Shown piece after piece: positions 1 through 8,697 of a stretch of DNA of 64,000 nt. The stretch comes from DSCS01 sp035391585 (GTDB lineage: Bacteria > Macinerneyibacteriota > Macinerneyibacteria > Macinerneyibacteriales > DSCS01). The stretch lies in assembly GCA_964574875.1 (NCBI GenBank), contig CAZNOX010000007.1, forward strand, positions 14,714 to 78,713. Reading direction: 5' to 3'. Under the pieces are notes generated by a model. It was given only the letters and a program-made list of their open reading frames with translations. It was not told the DNA's origin and ran no database searches. A program made the translations under genes and the position numbers. The first letter of the stretch is position 1; every line of letters starts with the position of its first letter.

Positions 1-708
1 CCGGTCCCAAAAAAGAATCCTCCCGCAATAGGGGCACTGCTTCACTTCACGGGCCCGCCTGACTTCGGAGACAAGCTGGGGAGGAAGCTGCATCTTACAC
101 ACACCGCAGTGGCCGTTGTTCACCGTGGCCATGATGATATGCTGGAATTTCCCTGCTTTCTCCATGGTCCTGACCATGCCCGAGACATGAGGCGGAAGTT
201 TTTTCAGCAGATCGGCCTTCATGTTCTTGAGCGCATCATATTCCGGTTTCAACTCACTGATCTTCTCTTCCACAAGGGTACGTTCACGCCCGAGTTCGGC
301 TTCCCTGGCCTCATAGTCCTCTTTGGCAGTCTCATAGGCGTCGTTGAGAGTCTCGAGTTCGTCTCCCTTCTGATGCCGTTTTGCAGTGAGTTCATCGATA
401 AGCCGTTTCACATTATAGATCTCGTTGTTCAGCGCTGTCATCTCTTTGGCTTTTTTCACCAGAAGGAGCTGATTCTCGTACTTCTTCTGCAGCAGCCGGT
501 TGGCATTGAGATCCATATCGATCCCCGCCAGCTCTTTACGCATCTCTTCGATCTGTTTTTCCGTATCCTCGTTCTGTTCCCTCAGACGACTCAATTCGGA
601 TTCTTTCTTCTTGAGTTCTTCCGGTTTTTCTTCAACGATATGGCGCATTTCTTCGCTATTAGTGATAATGTCAGCGATCTCGTGAAGAATCTCAAGATAT
701 GACTCCAT
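1..708 (-). CDS. C4-type zinc-ribbon coiled-coil protein (CT398/DUF164 family), 3' end outside window
   Basis: The 236 visible residues start at ATG 708, behind a clear AAGGAGG site, and stay open to base 1. The first two thirds are charged and heptad-like (many E, K, L and R), as expected for a long antiparallel coiled coil. The C-terminal part carries two paired cysteines, HCGVCK near residue 200 and QCPYCGR near residue 225, forming a C4 zinc ribbon. This matches the CT398/DUF164 family, usually about 240 residues, so only a few C-terminal residues are probably missing. The molecular role is not settled; a nucleic-acid or protein-binding scaffold is the usual guess. It lies just downstream of the tRNA terminator and I see no obvious promoter of its own. 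Confidence 0.8.
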   Translation of the reverse strand, partial: MESYLEILHEIADIITNSEEMRHIVEEKPEELKKKESELSRLREQNEDTEKQIEEMRKELAGIDMDLNANRLLQKKYENQLLLVKKAKEMTALNNEIYNVKRLIDELTAKRHQKGDELETLNDAYETAKEDYEAREAELGRERTLVEEKISELKPEYDALKNMKADLLKKLPPHVSGMVRTMEKAGKFQHIIMATVNNGHCGVCKMQLPPQLVSEVRRAREVKQCPYCGRILFWDR

Positions 709-730
709 AATTCCTCCTTACTTTATATCA

Positions 731-759
731 AAAAAAAAGGTGCACCCGGGGTGCACCTT
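731..759 (-). terminator. Rho-independent terminator of the tRNA unit
   Basis: On the minus strand a near-perfect hairpin with GGTGCACC arms is followed by a run of eight or nine Ts. It lies about 60 bases after the tRNA 3' end and before the zinc-ribbon gene. Confidence 0.85.
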
Positions 760-819
760 AAAAAACATAAAATCAATCGCAATGTCCTTTGTTCCAGCAA
801 AATGTCAGCTCCTGTCATA

Positions 820-892
820 TGGGCCCAAGTGGATTCGAACCACTGACCGACCGGTTATGAGCCGGTAGCTCTACCAACTGAGCTATGGGCCC
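820..892 (-). tRNA. tRNA with CAU anticodon, probably tRNA-Ile2 (lysidine type)
   Basis: A complete 73-nt cloverleaf reads on the minus strand: acceptor GGGCCCA pairing with TGGGCCC, U8-A9, a GCTC/GAGC D-stem, anticodon stem ACCGG/CCGGT around loop CTCATAA, and GTTCGAATC in the T arm. The anticodon is CAU, which could be elongator Met or the isoleucine tRNA whose C34 is changed to lysidine. C4-G69 and C5-G68 in the acceptor stem and the GGCTCATAACC anticodon arm resemble Ile2 tRNAs, so I favour Ile2. CCA is not encoded: the discriminator A is followed by TA. The tRNA has its own promoter and terminator. Confidence 0.9.
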
Positions 893-908
893 CTTCAACG
901 TGTCATTG

Positions 909-936
909 ATTATAAGAAGATTGAGTCGGGTGTCAA
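909..936 (-). promoter_or_regulatory. Consensus sigma70 promoter of the tRNA
   Basis: TTGACA (931-936) and TATAAT (909-914) are both perfect matches with a 16-base spacer. The -10 lies about 17 bases upstream of the mature tRNA 5' end. Confidence 0.85.
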
Positions 937-969
937 TATGAAAAGTGACAGATCTCTTTCGGGTGCGAG

Positions 970-998
970 TTGACATCTCTTTCCTGCTGTGATATTCT
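970..998 (+). promoter_or_regulatory. Sigma70 promoter of the TPR lipoprotein/alr unit
   Basis: TTGACA at 970-975, a 17-base spacer, and TATTCT at 993-998. This places the ATG at 989 inside the promoter and supports the GTG start at 1034. Confidence 0.75.
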
Positions 999-1033
999 TG
1001 TCGGACAACAGCGGAATTTCAAAGGAGGTTTCT

Positions 1034-1831
1034 GTGAGAAAACTGATTATCGCCCTCTTGATTTCATCCTTCCTTTACTCCTGTGCACACAAGGATAAAC
1101 TCGTCAAAAAAGAGCCCATTGAAGATATGGGAAACATCATTACCGTGGATACGATGACGCTTCTTTCCATGGCCCTGGACCATTATAATAAAGAAGAATA
1201 TACCCAGTGCAGTGATCTTCTGGAGACGATCCTCGACAGAGAGCCTGATAATTACAAAGCCCGGGTCCTCAAAGGGCGCCTCCTGACATCCCTGGGAGAT
1301 TATGATTCAGCCCTTTCTCTTCTTCACGGGATTGAAAAACAATACCCCAGGAAGTATGATGTCCATTACTACCTCGGGCGTGTCTATGAACTTCAGAAGT
1401 TCAACTCTGCAGCACTCAAATACTATATGAACTCCTATGAGTTGGGAAACACAAGCTCCTATCTTGTGGAGAAGATCGCTATTCTCTATATGCGCGAACA
1501 GAAATTTTCCGAAGCCATCTCGTTTTTCCATAATTACCTTGTCCGTCACGATCAACACCACTATATCCGTTATCAGCTGGCCATGGCCTATTTCTATACG
1601 AACAATTACAATAATGCCGTGGATCAGCTGAAACTCCTTCAGCGCTACGATGCCGGTTATTCACTCTCCTATTACGGGCTGGGCTATATCTATTTCGAGA
1701 TCTACGACAGGTCAAAAAACCCCAGTTACAAGCGTCTTTCCCTGGACAACCTCAAGCACTACCTCACACTGGAGCCGGGAGACGGATACTATTCGCGGAG
1801 AGCCCGGTCCATGATCAGCCGGCTGGAGTAG
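1034..1831 (+). CDS. TPR-repeat lipoprotein
   Basis: The product has 265 residues. I chose GTG 1034 because AAAGGAGG ends six bases upstream and the protein then begins with a compact lipoprotein signal: basic VRK, a hydrophobic run, then the lipobox LYSC with Cys near residue 17. An upstream ATG at 989 has no ribosome site and lies in the promoter. The rest is a series of about 34-residue helical repeats with the alternating small/aromatic pattern of TPRs. It is probably anchored in the inner or outer membrane as a protein-interaction scaffold. The alanine racemase gene follows after one base, so the two are translationally coupled. The exact partner is unknown. Confidence 0.8.
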   Translation: MRKLIIALLISSFLYSCAHKDKLVKKEPIEDMGNIITVDTMTLLSMALDHYNKEEYTQCSDLLETILDREPDNYKARVLKGRLLTSLGDYDSALSLLHGIEKQYPRKYDVHYYLGRVYELQKFNSAALKYYMNSYELGNTSSYLVEKIAILYMREQKFSEAISFFHNYLVRHDQHHYIRYQLAMAYFYTNNYNNAVDQLKLLQRYDAGYSLSYYGLGYIYFEIYDRSKNPSYKRLSLDNLKHYLTLEPGDGYYSRRARSMISRLE

Positions 1832-1832
1832 C

Positions 1833-2984
1833 ATGCCTCTGGACAATACCTGGGTCGAAGTCTCTGAATCAGCTCTTCTCGGCAACCTGAGAGGGTTGAA
1901 GAGCCTGCTCTCATCAGGGACATCCCTCATGTTTGTGGTCAAAGCCAACGGTTACGGTCACGGGTTAGCGCAGGTCGCCGACATCGCTGAACAGCCCGCC
2001 TCCCCTGTGGACAGCTACGGAGTCCATCTTCCTGAAGACGGGGTCTTCCTGCGTCAGCGGGGGATCTCAAAAGAGATCCATATTCTGGGTTATGCCAATG
2101 AAAGTCAGCTTGAAGAGATCGTCCTCCATGACCTCTCCCCTGTTTTGACCAACTCCAGCCTCATTCCGGCTCTTGCCAATGAGGCTCAACGACAGAAGAA
2201 GAGCATCAGGATCACACTGAAATGCGAGACCGGGACTCATCGCCAGGGACTTCTTCCTGAAGAGATCCCGGAGTATGCCGATCTGCTCAGAAAATCCCCC
2301 TGGATCATCCTGGACGGATTATCGACTCATTTTGCAAATATCGAAGATACCAGCGATCACTCCTACGCCAGAAGACAGATGGCCCTCTTTCAGGATTTTA
2401 TCCGCGGATTTCACGAGGCCGGCTTCTCTCCGCAAAAGAACCATATCGCCTGCTCCGCAGCAACGATCCTCTTTCCTGAGACACATTACCAGATGGTCCG
2501 CACAGGGATCTCCTCATACGGGTACTGGTCTTCCAGGGAGACAGCCCTCTCCTTCCGTTCTCAGTCATCAAAAGACCTCAGCCTCCGTCCTGTTCTCACA
2601 TGGAAAACACGCATCGGCCAGATCAAAGATGTGGAGCCCGATGCTTATATCGGATACGGCTGCACCTACAAGACCGTCCGCCCCACTCGCCTGGCTATCC
2701 TCCCTGTGGGTTATTACGACGGTTATGACAGGAAACTCTCGAATTCAGGCCATGTCCTTATCCGCGGGAAAAGAGCTCCCGTAAGAGGCCGGGTCTGTAT
2801 GAACATGATCATTGTGGATATCACCCATATTCCGGAATGCCGTCTTGATGATGAGGTTGTCCTTCTGGGAAGTTCCGGTGATGAGAAAGTGACAGCCGAT
2901 GACATGGCCGCACTTGCGGGAACCATCAACTACGAAATCCTTTCACGGATCAACCCGCTTATCCCCCGCAGGATCGTTCCTTAA
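1833..2984 (+). CDS. alr: Alanine racemase
   Basis: A 383-residue PLP enzyme interconverting L- and D-alanine for peptidoglycan, of normal family length. The PLP-lysine motif VVKANGYGHG is seen with Lys37, and the second catalytic region IGYGCTYKT with its Tyr near residue 270. The N-terminal part is the TIM barrel and the C-terminal part, with GRVCMNMIIVD, the beta domain. It starts one base after the TPR lipoprotein stop and likely shares that gene's promoter. Its TAA overlaps the stop of the convergent pseudouridine-synthase gene by three bases, leaving no room for a terminator. Confidence 0.93.
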   Translation: MPLDNTWVEVSESALLGNLRGLKSLLSSGTSLMFVVKANGYGHGLAQVADIAEQPASPVDSYGVHLPEDGVFLRQRGISKEIHILGYANESQLEEIVLHDLSPVLTNSSLIPALANEAQRQKKSIRITLKCETGTHRQGLLPEEIPEYADLLRKSPWIILDGLSTHFANIEDTSDHSYARRQMALFQDFIRGFHEAGFSPQKNHIACSAATILFPETHYQMVRTGISSYGYWSSRETALSFRSQSSKDLSLRPVLTWKTRIGQIKDVEPDAYIGYGCTYKTVRPTRLAILPVGYYDGYDRKLSNSGHVLIRGKRAPVRGRVCMNMIIVDITHIPECRLDDEVVLLGSSGDEKVTADDMAALAGTINYEILSRINPLIPRRIVP

Positions 2985-3904
2985 AAACCGCCCCGTAATA
3001 TCTCCAGAACCCCGGCCATGTCAGGGAAGAGAGGCGCTGTCAGAGAGATGTGCTGTCCTGTTATGGGATGGATGAAATCGAGTTCTCTGGCATGGAGCAT
3101 CTGCCGATCCACTTTCTGAAAGGGGCCCGCTCCCGAGATTCCGCCGTAAAGCCTGTCTCCGAGAATGGGATGACGCATAAAGGAGGCATGGACACGGATC
3201 TGATGGGTCCGTCCGGTGAAGAGCCGGAACTCGACAAGGGAAAACCCGGCATACTCTTCAAGTGTCTCCCACGAGGTCACAGCCGCCTTCCCCCTGGAGA
3301 CAACCGCCATTTTGACCCTGTTGTAAGGATCCCGTCCCAATTCTGTCTCAATACGTCCCCGGCCCTCGTCAAAATGGCCGAGGATGATCCCCCAATAGAG
3401 TCTCGTGACTCGTTTTTCGGCGATCATCTCTGCAAGTTTCCAATGGGTGTGATTGTCTTTGGCTGTGATCAGAAGGCCGGATGTCTCTTTATCCAGCCTG
3501 TGGACGATCCCTGGCCTGAGGGTATCCACTGTTGAAACATGTTGAAAATAATAGAGCAGCCCGTTGGCCAGGGTCCCATCCGGATTGCCTGCTCCCGGGT
3601 GAACCACCAGGCCCGGCCTTTTGTTCACGATGGCGAGATAGTCATCCTCGTAGACGATATCAAGAGGGATCTCCTGGGGGATGACCTCCGAGGGCTCTTC
3701 CGGGGGAACGATGAGGGAGAGGGATTCCCCGGGGAAGATCTTCTTTCCGGGTTTTGTGCAGACTTCTCCTCTGAGTCTCACACATCCCTCTCTGATCCAT
3801 TTCTGAACCGTGCTTCGGCTGGCCCATTCCAGCTCTTCAGCCAGATAGAGATCCACGCGCATGGCTTCAGTGATCTCTGCGCTGAGTTCAATGCGCTGAT
3901 CCAT
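2981..3904 (-). CDS. RluD-type 23S rRNA pseudouridine synthase
   Basis: A 307-residue protein. An S4 RNA-binding domain (about residues 15-65, with RSTVQKWIREG) precedes the catalytic domain, whose signature HRLDKETSG supplies the nucleophilic Asp138. This is the RluA/RluC/RluD subfamily, which isomerises uridines in the large-subunit rRNA; the length and S4 domain fit RluD best. ATG 3904 has GAGGAGAC just upstream and lies 17 bases inside the end of the VanZ-HemZ gene, so it is the last gene of the minus-strand operon starting at 8642. The stop overlaps that of alr. Confidence 0.88.
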   Translation of the reverse strand: MDQRIELSAEITEAMRVDLYLAEELEWASRSTVQKWIREGCVRLRGEVCTKPGKKIFPGESLSLIVPPEEPSEVIPQEIPLDIVYEDDYLAIVNKRPGLVVHPGAGNPDGTLANGLLYYFQHVSTVDTLRPGIVHRLDKETSGLLITAKDNHTHWKLAEMIAEKRVTRLYWGIILGHFDEGRGRIETELGRDPYNRVKMAVVSRGKAAVTSWETLEEYAGFSLVEFRLFTGRTHQIRVHASFMRHPILGDRLYGGISGAGPFQKVDRQMLHARELDFIHPITGQHISLTAPLFPDMAGVLEILRGGF

Positions 3905-5600
3905 AAAGTCTCCTCATGGTTTCGATATAGAGAGCCAGGTCTTTGGGATTTTTCCGAGTCTCTATCCCGTACTCTTTTTTCATCTTTGTGCTGGCTCCCA
4001 CACCGAATCCCGCAATATGACACAATTCCCCGATCATGGCCACATTATAAGGGCTCTCTTTCCCCTCTTTTGCATATCCGATATTTTCCAGGTTTCCGGC
4101 AATATGGCGCTGTTTGTAAAGATAATAGGGAGAAAACCCGCGACTAGCCAGGAGCTTTTGGGCATAATCAAAGGATCTCTCCAGCACCGCCCTCGTCTCC
4201 ATTCCCCGGGCATCAAGCCTGGCCCCTCGTTTGGGAGCAAGGGCATGGATGGTGATATTATTGACTCCCTCCAGTCCCACCAGTGCTTTCAGTGTCTCCT
4301 GATGGTGGGAAAACGATTCTCCCGGGAGCCCGAAGATGATATCCGTATTGATGATCTCAAACCCTGCTTCAAAAGCTGCGGTGTATGCTCTCAAAAAATC
4401 GTCCCTTGTCGCGTGGCGTCCCATCTTCTCCAATGTTGAGTCATGGATCGTCTGAGGGTTGACAGCGATCCGGTTGACGCCATGCTTTCGCAGGATTTCG
4501 CACTTGAGTCTCGTGAAGAGTTCCGGACGTCCTGCCTCTACAGTAAACTCAAGAAGAGGAGGATGCCCGGCCTTTTTCGTAGCCAGGTCAAGGATCCGGT
4601 CCATATCCGCGTCTTCCAGCGTAAACGGAGTACCTCCACCCATATAGATCATGGAGACCGGGCCGTCAAGGGCAGGGATACGCTCTTCCATCTCCATGCA
4701 GAGGGCTTCAACAAAAGGTGTGTAGAATCTGCTGTACTTCTCTTTTGAATAGGATGTGAATGAGCAGTAGGCGCATTTTGACGGGCAGAAGGGGATCCCG
4801 ATATAGAGAGCATTTGTCCCCTTGACCCGGGGCATGATCTTCTTTTCTGTCTCATAGACTTGTTCAAGAAGCCCGATCTTGTCTTTTCGGACACGGAAAA
4901 GGTCCTGAAGAGACGTCTTCTGATCCTGATGAGGAAGATAATGCATGACCTTGTGAGGACGGGTCTGAAAAAGAAGCCCCCAGGGTGAGAGCCTGCGGTC
5001 ATGGATGAGGGAAAAGACATCATAGATCTCGCGTTTGATGACATGCCCCCTGTCCGGCTGTGACTGGTCCACAGAACGGGTGAGGATTGTGGAACCGAAA
5101 TAGAGAAAGGTGATCGTCTCCTGGGTGATCAGAACCGAGATCTCCCCGTCCTTCTGTCCATGGGTGAATATCTTGCCCGGGATGACCGAACGGAGAAGTT
5201 CAAAAGCTTTTGTCTCCTCATATCCGGAGACATCGGCGCTCTTGTAGGGAATCGGGAGAGGAAAGAGAGAGAGGATGATGAACGGGGCCAGATCGGCGGC
5301 AGCATCCCAAAAATCCGGCTCTCTTCCCGGAATAAAGGCCTGGAGAAGCTCATCTGCGGCAATGAAGAGAAGAGCAAAGAGGAAGAGTTTCCGCCGCCTC
5401 CGGGGGACAAAACGAAAAGCGATATGCCCGGTTACAGCCAGAAGGGCATATTCAAAAAAATGGAAAAGCTTATCCTGTCCTGTGAACAACCGGAGATGAA
5501 TGTCAAGATCCGGCAGTTTTGAGACTGTTCCAATGGCGATGAGACAGACAAAAAAAGCCGGGATGAAAAGCTTATGGTATCTCCACAACATGGGCCCCAT
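3888..5600 (-). CDS. VanZ-like membrane domain fused to HemZ-type radical SAM protein
   Basis: A protein of about 570 residues with two parts. Residues 1-118 are a VanZ-like membrane domain: hydrophobic helices, DKLFHFFEYALLA near 44-56, and DELLQAFIPGREPDFWD near 84-100. Residues about 125-570 resemble HemZ, the oxygen-independent coproporphyrinogen dehydrogenase-like radical SAM protein: SPWGLLFQTRPHK near 206-218 matches the HemZ PWG...RP.K motif, then IPFCPSKCAYC gives the three [4Fe-4S] cysteines (about 272, 276, 279), then YMGGGTP. The start could be TTG 5603, ATG 5600 or ATG 5591; all overlap the upstream gene and none has a strong ribosome site, implying coupling. Haem synthesis is inferred from family only; no other haem gene is in the window. 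Confidence 0.8.
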   Translation of the reverse strand: MGPMLWRYHKLFIPAFFVCLIAIGTVSKLPDLDIHLRLFTGQDKLFHFFEYALLAVTGHIAFRFVPRRRRKLFLFALLFIAADELLQAFIPGREPDFWDAAADLAPFIILSLFPLPIPYKSADVSGYEETKAFELLRSVIPGKIFTHGQKDGEISVLITQETITFLYFGSTILTRSVDQSQPDRGHVIKREIYDVFSLIHDRRLSPWGLLFQTRPHKVMHYLPHQDQKTSLQDLFRVRKDKIGLLEQVYETEKKIMPRVKGTNALYIGIPFCPSKCAYCSFTSYSKEKYSRFYTPFVEALCMEMEERIPALDGPVSMIYMGGGTPFTLEDADMDRILDLATKKAGHPPLLEFTVEAGRPELFTRLKCEILRKHGVNRIAVNPQTIHDSTLEKMGRHATRDDFLRAYTAAFEAGFEIINTDIIFGLPGESFSHHQETLKALVGLEGVNNITIHALAPKRGARLDARGMETRAVLERSFDYAQKLLASRGFSPYYLYKQRHIAGNLENIGYAKEGKESPYNVAMIGELCHIAGFGVGASTKMKKEYGIETRKNPKDLALYIETMRRLYGSAH

Positions 5601-7332
5601 CAAGCTCTGCTTTCACCGGTTCCGGTCTGTTGTCCACGACCTTATAGAGGACGATCTTTTTGTAAAAATCTCCGTTTTTTAAAACCGTGATCTTACCGCA
5701 TAACCCCTGGAACTCGTCAAGATTGTAAAGAGCCTCTGTGATCTGTCCGTCACCGGAGAGTCCACCGCTGATCTTGACAGCTTCATAGGCGGCATCCAAT
5801 GCGTCGATCCCCAGAATCGTATACTGATCCAGAGAGTAATTGTATCTCTTTTTAAAAGAGTCGAAGATATCCTTTTCCATGATCCCGAAATCAGACGTGT
5901 TGTAATACGTGGCGATGATCGTTCCGTTTATGGTGTCTCCGAGGACTCTGAAAAGATAATCGTCGAAGAGCGTGGAATCGGCCATGACAGAGACTTTGAG
6001 TCCCACGTAGGGAATGGACGGCATGAGCTGCTGCAGGTCTTTTGCATTAGTCCCGTAGACGAAAAGGCCGTCGACGAAAGAGTCCAGGGCTCTCTGAAGC
6101 TGAGGCGTATACGTTGTATCCCCTTTATTGTAAGTCTCAAACACAGAAAGAACGGCGTTATAGGACGTGACTTTTTTCCTGAAGATCTCGCCGGTGGCAA
6201 ACCCTTTGGGATCATTGGGGATAAGGACCGCCAGGTTGGTGAGTTTCAGCTCTTTAAGCCCGTATTCAGCCAAAGCAGACGCTTCATCAGCCACTCGGAT
6301 GGAGTTTCGGAAAAAATAAGGGCTCTTGTCCGGGATCCCCGGATCGCTGGCCATGAGAAAGATCACAGGGACTTTGTACTTGTCCACGTAGGGTTTCAGA
6401 AGTTCAGCGGCTTCCGACTGGACGGGGCCAAGGATGACAGAAGCCCCCGACCTGACCAGCTCTTCATAAAGGAGCGGGATCCTTGAGAGATCGCTTTCCG
6501 TGTCCGCTTTCAACAGGACCAGCTTCTGTTCCTCTTTTAAAAATTTATTTTTATAATCCTGGGCATGGGAGACTGCATGGAAAAGGCGGGAACCGATCTG
6601 AGCGTATTTCCCGGTCAGGGGAAGAAGGCATCCGATCTTTGCTCCGGGGAACTCTCCCTTTAAACGAGCCAGGCGGATATAACGTTCCGCTTCTTCGGGA
6701 AACCCGGCTTCTTTCATCTTATCATAGATACGCTCCGCCCTTTTGTACTCTTTTCTCTCCAGAAGAGTCTGCCCCAGTTTCATATAGGCTTTTTTCAATG
6801 ACGCCCCGGGGGGAAGAGTGAGGAGGACCCGTTCAAGTTCCGCTGTATTGAGTTCATTTTCAACGATGGAAGCCATCTGATCCTGGGCGATCTTTTTGAT
6901 ATTGTCCTCCACGGTGAGAGAGAGGACGATGTTGTTGTAATAATCCAGGGCCTGTGAAAAATGGCCTTCTTCATCATAGGTCCTGGCGATATAGAACTGT
7001 GCCCCCATGGTCAGCCCGGAATCGGGGAATTTTTCAATGATTCCGGAGTAAAAGGCCCGGGCTTTGTCATATTTCAGAGCATATCTGTAGATATGCCCGG
7101 TATTCATATAGATATCCGCCAGGCGTGGATCAGAAGGGCCGGACGCTTTCATATAATCCCGGAATCCCTGAAGAGCCTCAGAAAAATGGCCCTGTCGAAA
7201 GTCTGAAGAGGCTTTCATATAGATCTTGTCCAGAACCGTATCGAGATTTGTCCCGTAGTCCTGCGCCTGTATAAAGGCGGTCAATCCCGTCAGGAAAACA
7301 ACTGCAAACAAAAGAAATGTTTTTCGTCTCAT
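5572..7332 (-). CDS. TPR plus periplasmic-binding-fold protein (LpoA/LivJ-like), exported
   Basis: A 586-residue protein. Residues 1-23 form a Sec signal peptide ending AFIQA. About residues 30-215 are TPR-like helical repeats (AEALQGFRDYMKASG and similar). From about residue 225, KIGCLLPLTGKYAQIG opens a type 1 periplasmic-binding fold of the branched-chain amino-acid receptor class, running to near residue 560. This TPR plus Peripla_BP_6 order is that of LpoA, the outer-membrane activator of penicillin-binding protein 1A, but there is no lipobox, so a periplasmic sensor or ligand-binding role is equally possible. It starts inside the ATGA shared with the preceding gene and overlaps the VanZ-HemZ gene by about 30 bases. 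Confidence 0.78.
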   Translation of the reverse strand: MRRKTFLLFAVVFLTGLTAFIQAQDYGTNLDTVLDKIYMKASSDFRQGHFSEALQGFRDYMKASGPSDPRLADIYMNTGHIYRYALKYDKARAFYSGIIEKFPDSGLTMGAQFYIARTYDEEGHFSQALDYYNNIVLSLTVEDNIKKIAQDQMASIVENELNTAELERVLLTLPPGASLKKAYMKLGQTLLERKEYKRAERIYDKMKEAGFPEEAERYIRLARLKGEFPGAKIGCLLPLTGKYAQIGSRLFHAVSHAQDYKNKFLKEEQKLVLLKADTESDLSRIPLLYEELVRSGASVILGPVQSEAAELLKPYVDKYKVPVIFLMASDPGIPDKSPYFFRNSIRVADEASALAEYGLKELKLTNLAVLIPNDPKGFATGEIFRKKVTSYNAVLSVFETYNKGDTTYTPQLQRALDSFVDGLFVYGTNAKDLQQLMPSIPYVGLKVSVMADSTLFDDYLFRVLGDTINGTIIATYYNTSDFGIMEKDIFDSFKKRYNYSLDQYTILGIDALDAAYEAVKISGGLSGDGQITEALYNLDEFQGLCGKITVLKNGDFYKKIVLYKVVDNRPEPVKAELDGAHVVEIP

Positions 7333-7844
7333 GCGTCTCCCAGCTCCTTGTAGTCCAGAGCCAGCTCCCAGTAATGGTGCGCAGACTCGTCAAGGAACTC
7401 TTTTTCCTCGTCTTTCAGAGGGCGTTTTACTGCAGCCGGCATCCCCACAACAAGGCTTCCCGGAGGGATGACCATTCCTTTGGGGACAAGGGCGTTGGCT
7501 CCGATAATGGAATACTCTCCCACATCAGCCCCGTCCAGGACTGTCGCTCCCATCCCGATGAGGCAGCTGTCACCGATCCGGCAGGCATGGAGGATGGCTC
7601 CATGTCCCACAGTCACGTTTTTCCCGATGATGGCCGGGAACTCATGAGCGACGTGGACCACGGCATTATCCTGGATATTGGTCCCCTCTCCTATTTTTAT
7701 GTAATTGACATCTCCCCGGATAACAGCGCCGGGCCAGATATTCACATGCCGTCCCAACTCCACATCCCCCATGAGAACACCCCGCGGATGAATATAGCAG
7801 GGAGCGTGGATCACCGGAAACTTTTCTTTATAATACTGCAGCAT
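7329..7844 (-). CDS. Gamma-carbonic-anhydrase-like hexapeptide-repeat protein (YrdA/CaiE family)
   Basis: 171 residues of left-handed beta-helix hexapeptide repeats (IKIGEGTNIQDNAV, IGKNVTVGH and so on), the usual length for the YrdA/PaaY group. Metal-binding histidines are in place: HVAH (64-67), VGH (81) and ILH (86); the five-residue gap between the last two matches gamma-class carbonic anhydrases. Actual CO2 hydration activity is often absent in this group, so only metal binding is confident. It lies three bases after the TPR gene and overlaps the next gene by ATGA. Confidence 0.82.
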   Translation of the reverse strand: MLQYYKEKFPVIHAPCYIHPRGVLMGDVELGRHVNIWPGAVIRGDVNYIKIGEGTNIQDNAVVHVAHEFPAIIGKNVTVGHGAILHACRIGDSCLIGMGATVLDGADVGEYSIIGANALVPKGMVIPPGSLVVGMPAAVKRPLKDEEKEFLDESAHHYWELALDYKELGDA

Positions 7845-7847
7845 GGA

Positions 7848-8642
7848 TTACTCTCCTTTTTCCATCTTTTCCTGGGCTTCACGGATGCAGACTTTGACTT
7901 TATCAGGGTCTGCGTCGAGGTCCAGGGCTCTCTCCCATGAATGGACCGCGTTGTCATAGTCTTTCATATTATAGTAGAGTGTCCCGAGATTGATATGGAC
8001 GATATCCCATTCCGGCTTTTTTATCAGGATCTCCTGATAGATATTCAGCGCCAGAGGGTAGAATCCTTCCTGGAGATAGGAGTTGGCCAACAAGAGTGCC
8101 ACATCATGATAATTGGGTTTGATCTTGAGGACTTCTTTGAACTTCTCCACAGCCTGTCGGTACATCCCCTCATCGTAATAGGATTTCCCGATATCGATCA
8201 TGAACTCGATCTGGTTGAATCCGCCGGCAGCGGTCTCCTTGGTTGTGGCAAGCCTCAGGTTAAACAGGGCTTCAGAATTATTGGGATCAATGGTCAGAGC
8301 GCGTTTAAAACTGGCGATGGCATTCTCTTCGTCCCCGAGGTCGGCATAGACTGTCCCGATATTGACAATGGCATCCAGATAGTTCGGATTGAGGCGGAGA
8401 GCTTCCTCATAGGCCTCCAGCGCCTCCTTCTTCCGCCCCAGCAGATTCTGGATCATTCCGATCTTGTTGTAGACATCGGGGTAGGCCCCTCCGAATTTGA
8501 GAGCGGCCTGATACGCCTCAAGTGATTTTGCATAGTTTTCAAGGACGAACTCCTCATCTCCCAGTTTCAATTGAAACTCGACAGAATTCTCATTGGGTTC
8601 GCCGAACAAACCGACGTCATCAGGAAAGATTATCTTTTTCAT
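7848..8642 (-). CDS. Cytoplasmic TPR-repeat protein
   Basis: 264 residues with no signal peptide. It has about six tandem TPRs with the canonical W/L-G-Y-A-F-A-P spacing, e.g. NYLDAIVNIGTVYADLGD and EALDLDADP near the end. It is an adaptor without its own catalytic motif. As first gene of the five-gene operon it has a good promoter (8665-8692) and an AGGA site before ATG 8642. The partner is unknown; the two other TPR-containing proteins in this region suggest envelope-associated assembly work, which is inference only. Confidence 0.8.
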   Translation of the reverse strand: MKKIIFPDDVGLFGEPNENSVEFQLKLGDEEFVLENYAKSLEAYQAALKFGGAYPDVYNKIGMIQNLLGRKKEALEAYEEALRLNPNYLDAIVNIGTVYADLGDEENAIASFKRALTIDPNNSEALFNLRLATTKETAAGGFNQIEFMIDIGKSYYDEGMYRQAVEKFKEVLKIKPNYHDVALLLANSYLQEGFYPLALNIYQEILIKKPEWDIVHINLGTLYYNMKDYDNAVHSWERALDLDADPDKVKVCIREAQEKMEKGE

Positions 8643-8664
8643 TTTATCCTCGCTTTACACTAAT

Positions 8665-8692
8665 AGTATATGATGACATCATGAATTATCAA
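8665..8692 (-). promoter_or_regulatory. Sigma70 promoter of the TPR-to-rluD operon
   Basis: TTGATA (8687-8692), 16-base spacer, TATACT (8665-8670), followed by AGGA and ATG 8642. Confidence 0.75.
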
Positions 8693-8697
8693 GGGAA

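Noticed and set aside
109..702. Open frame of 197 codons opposite the zinc-ribbon gene
   Set aside because: It is the reverse frame of a well-supported gene with a ribosome site and Cys motifs; its own protein is low-complexity Phe/Leu.
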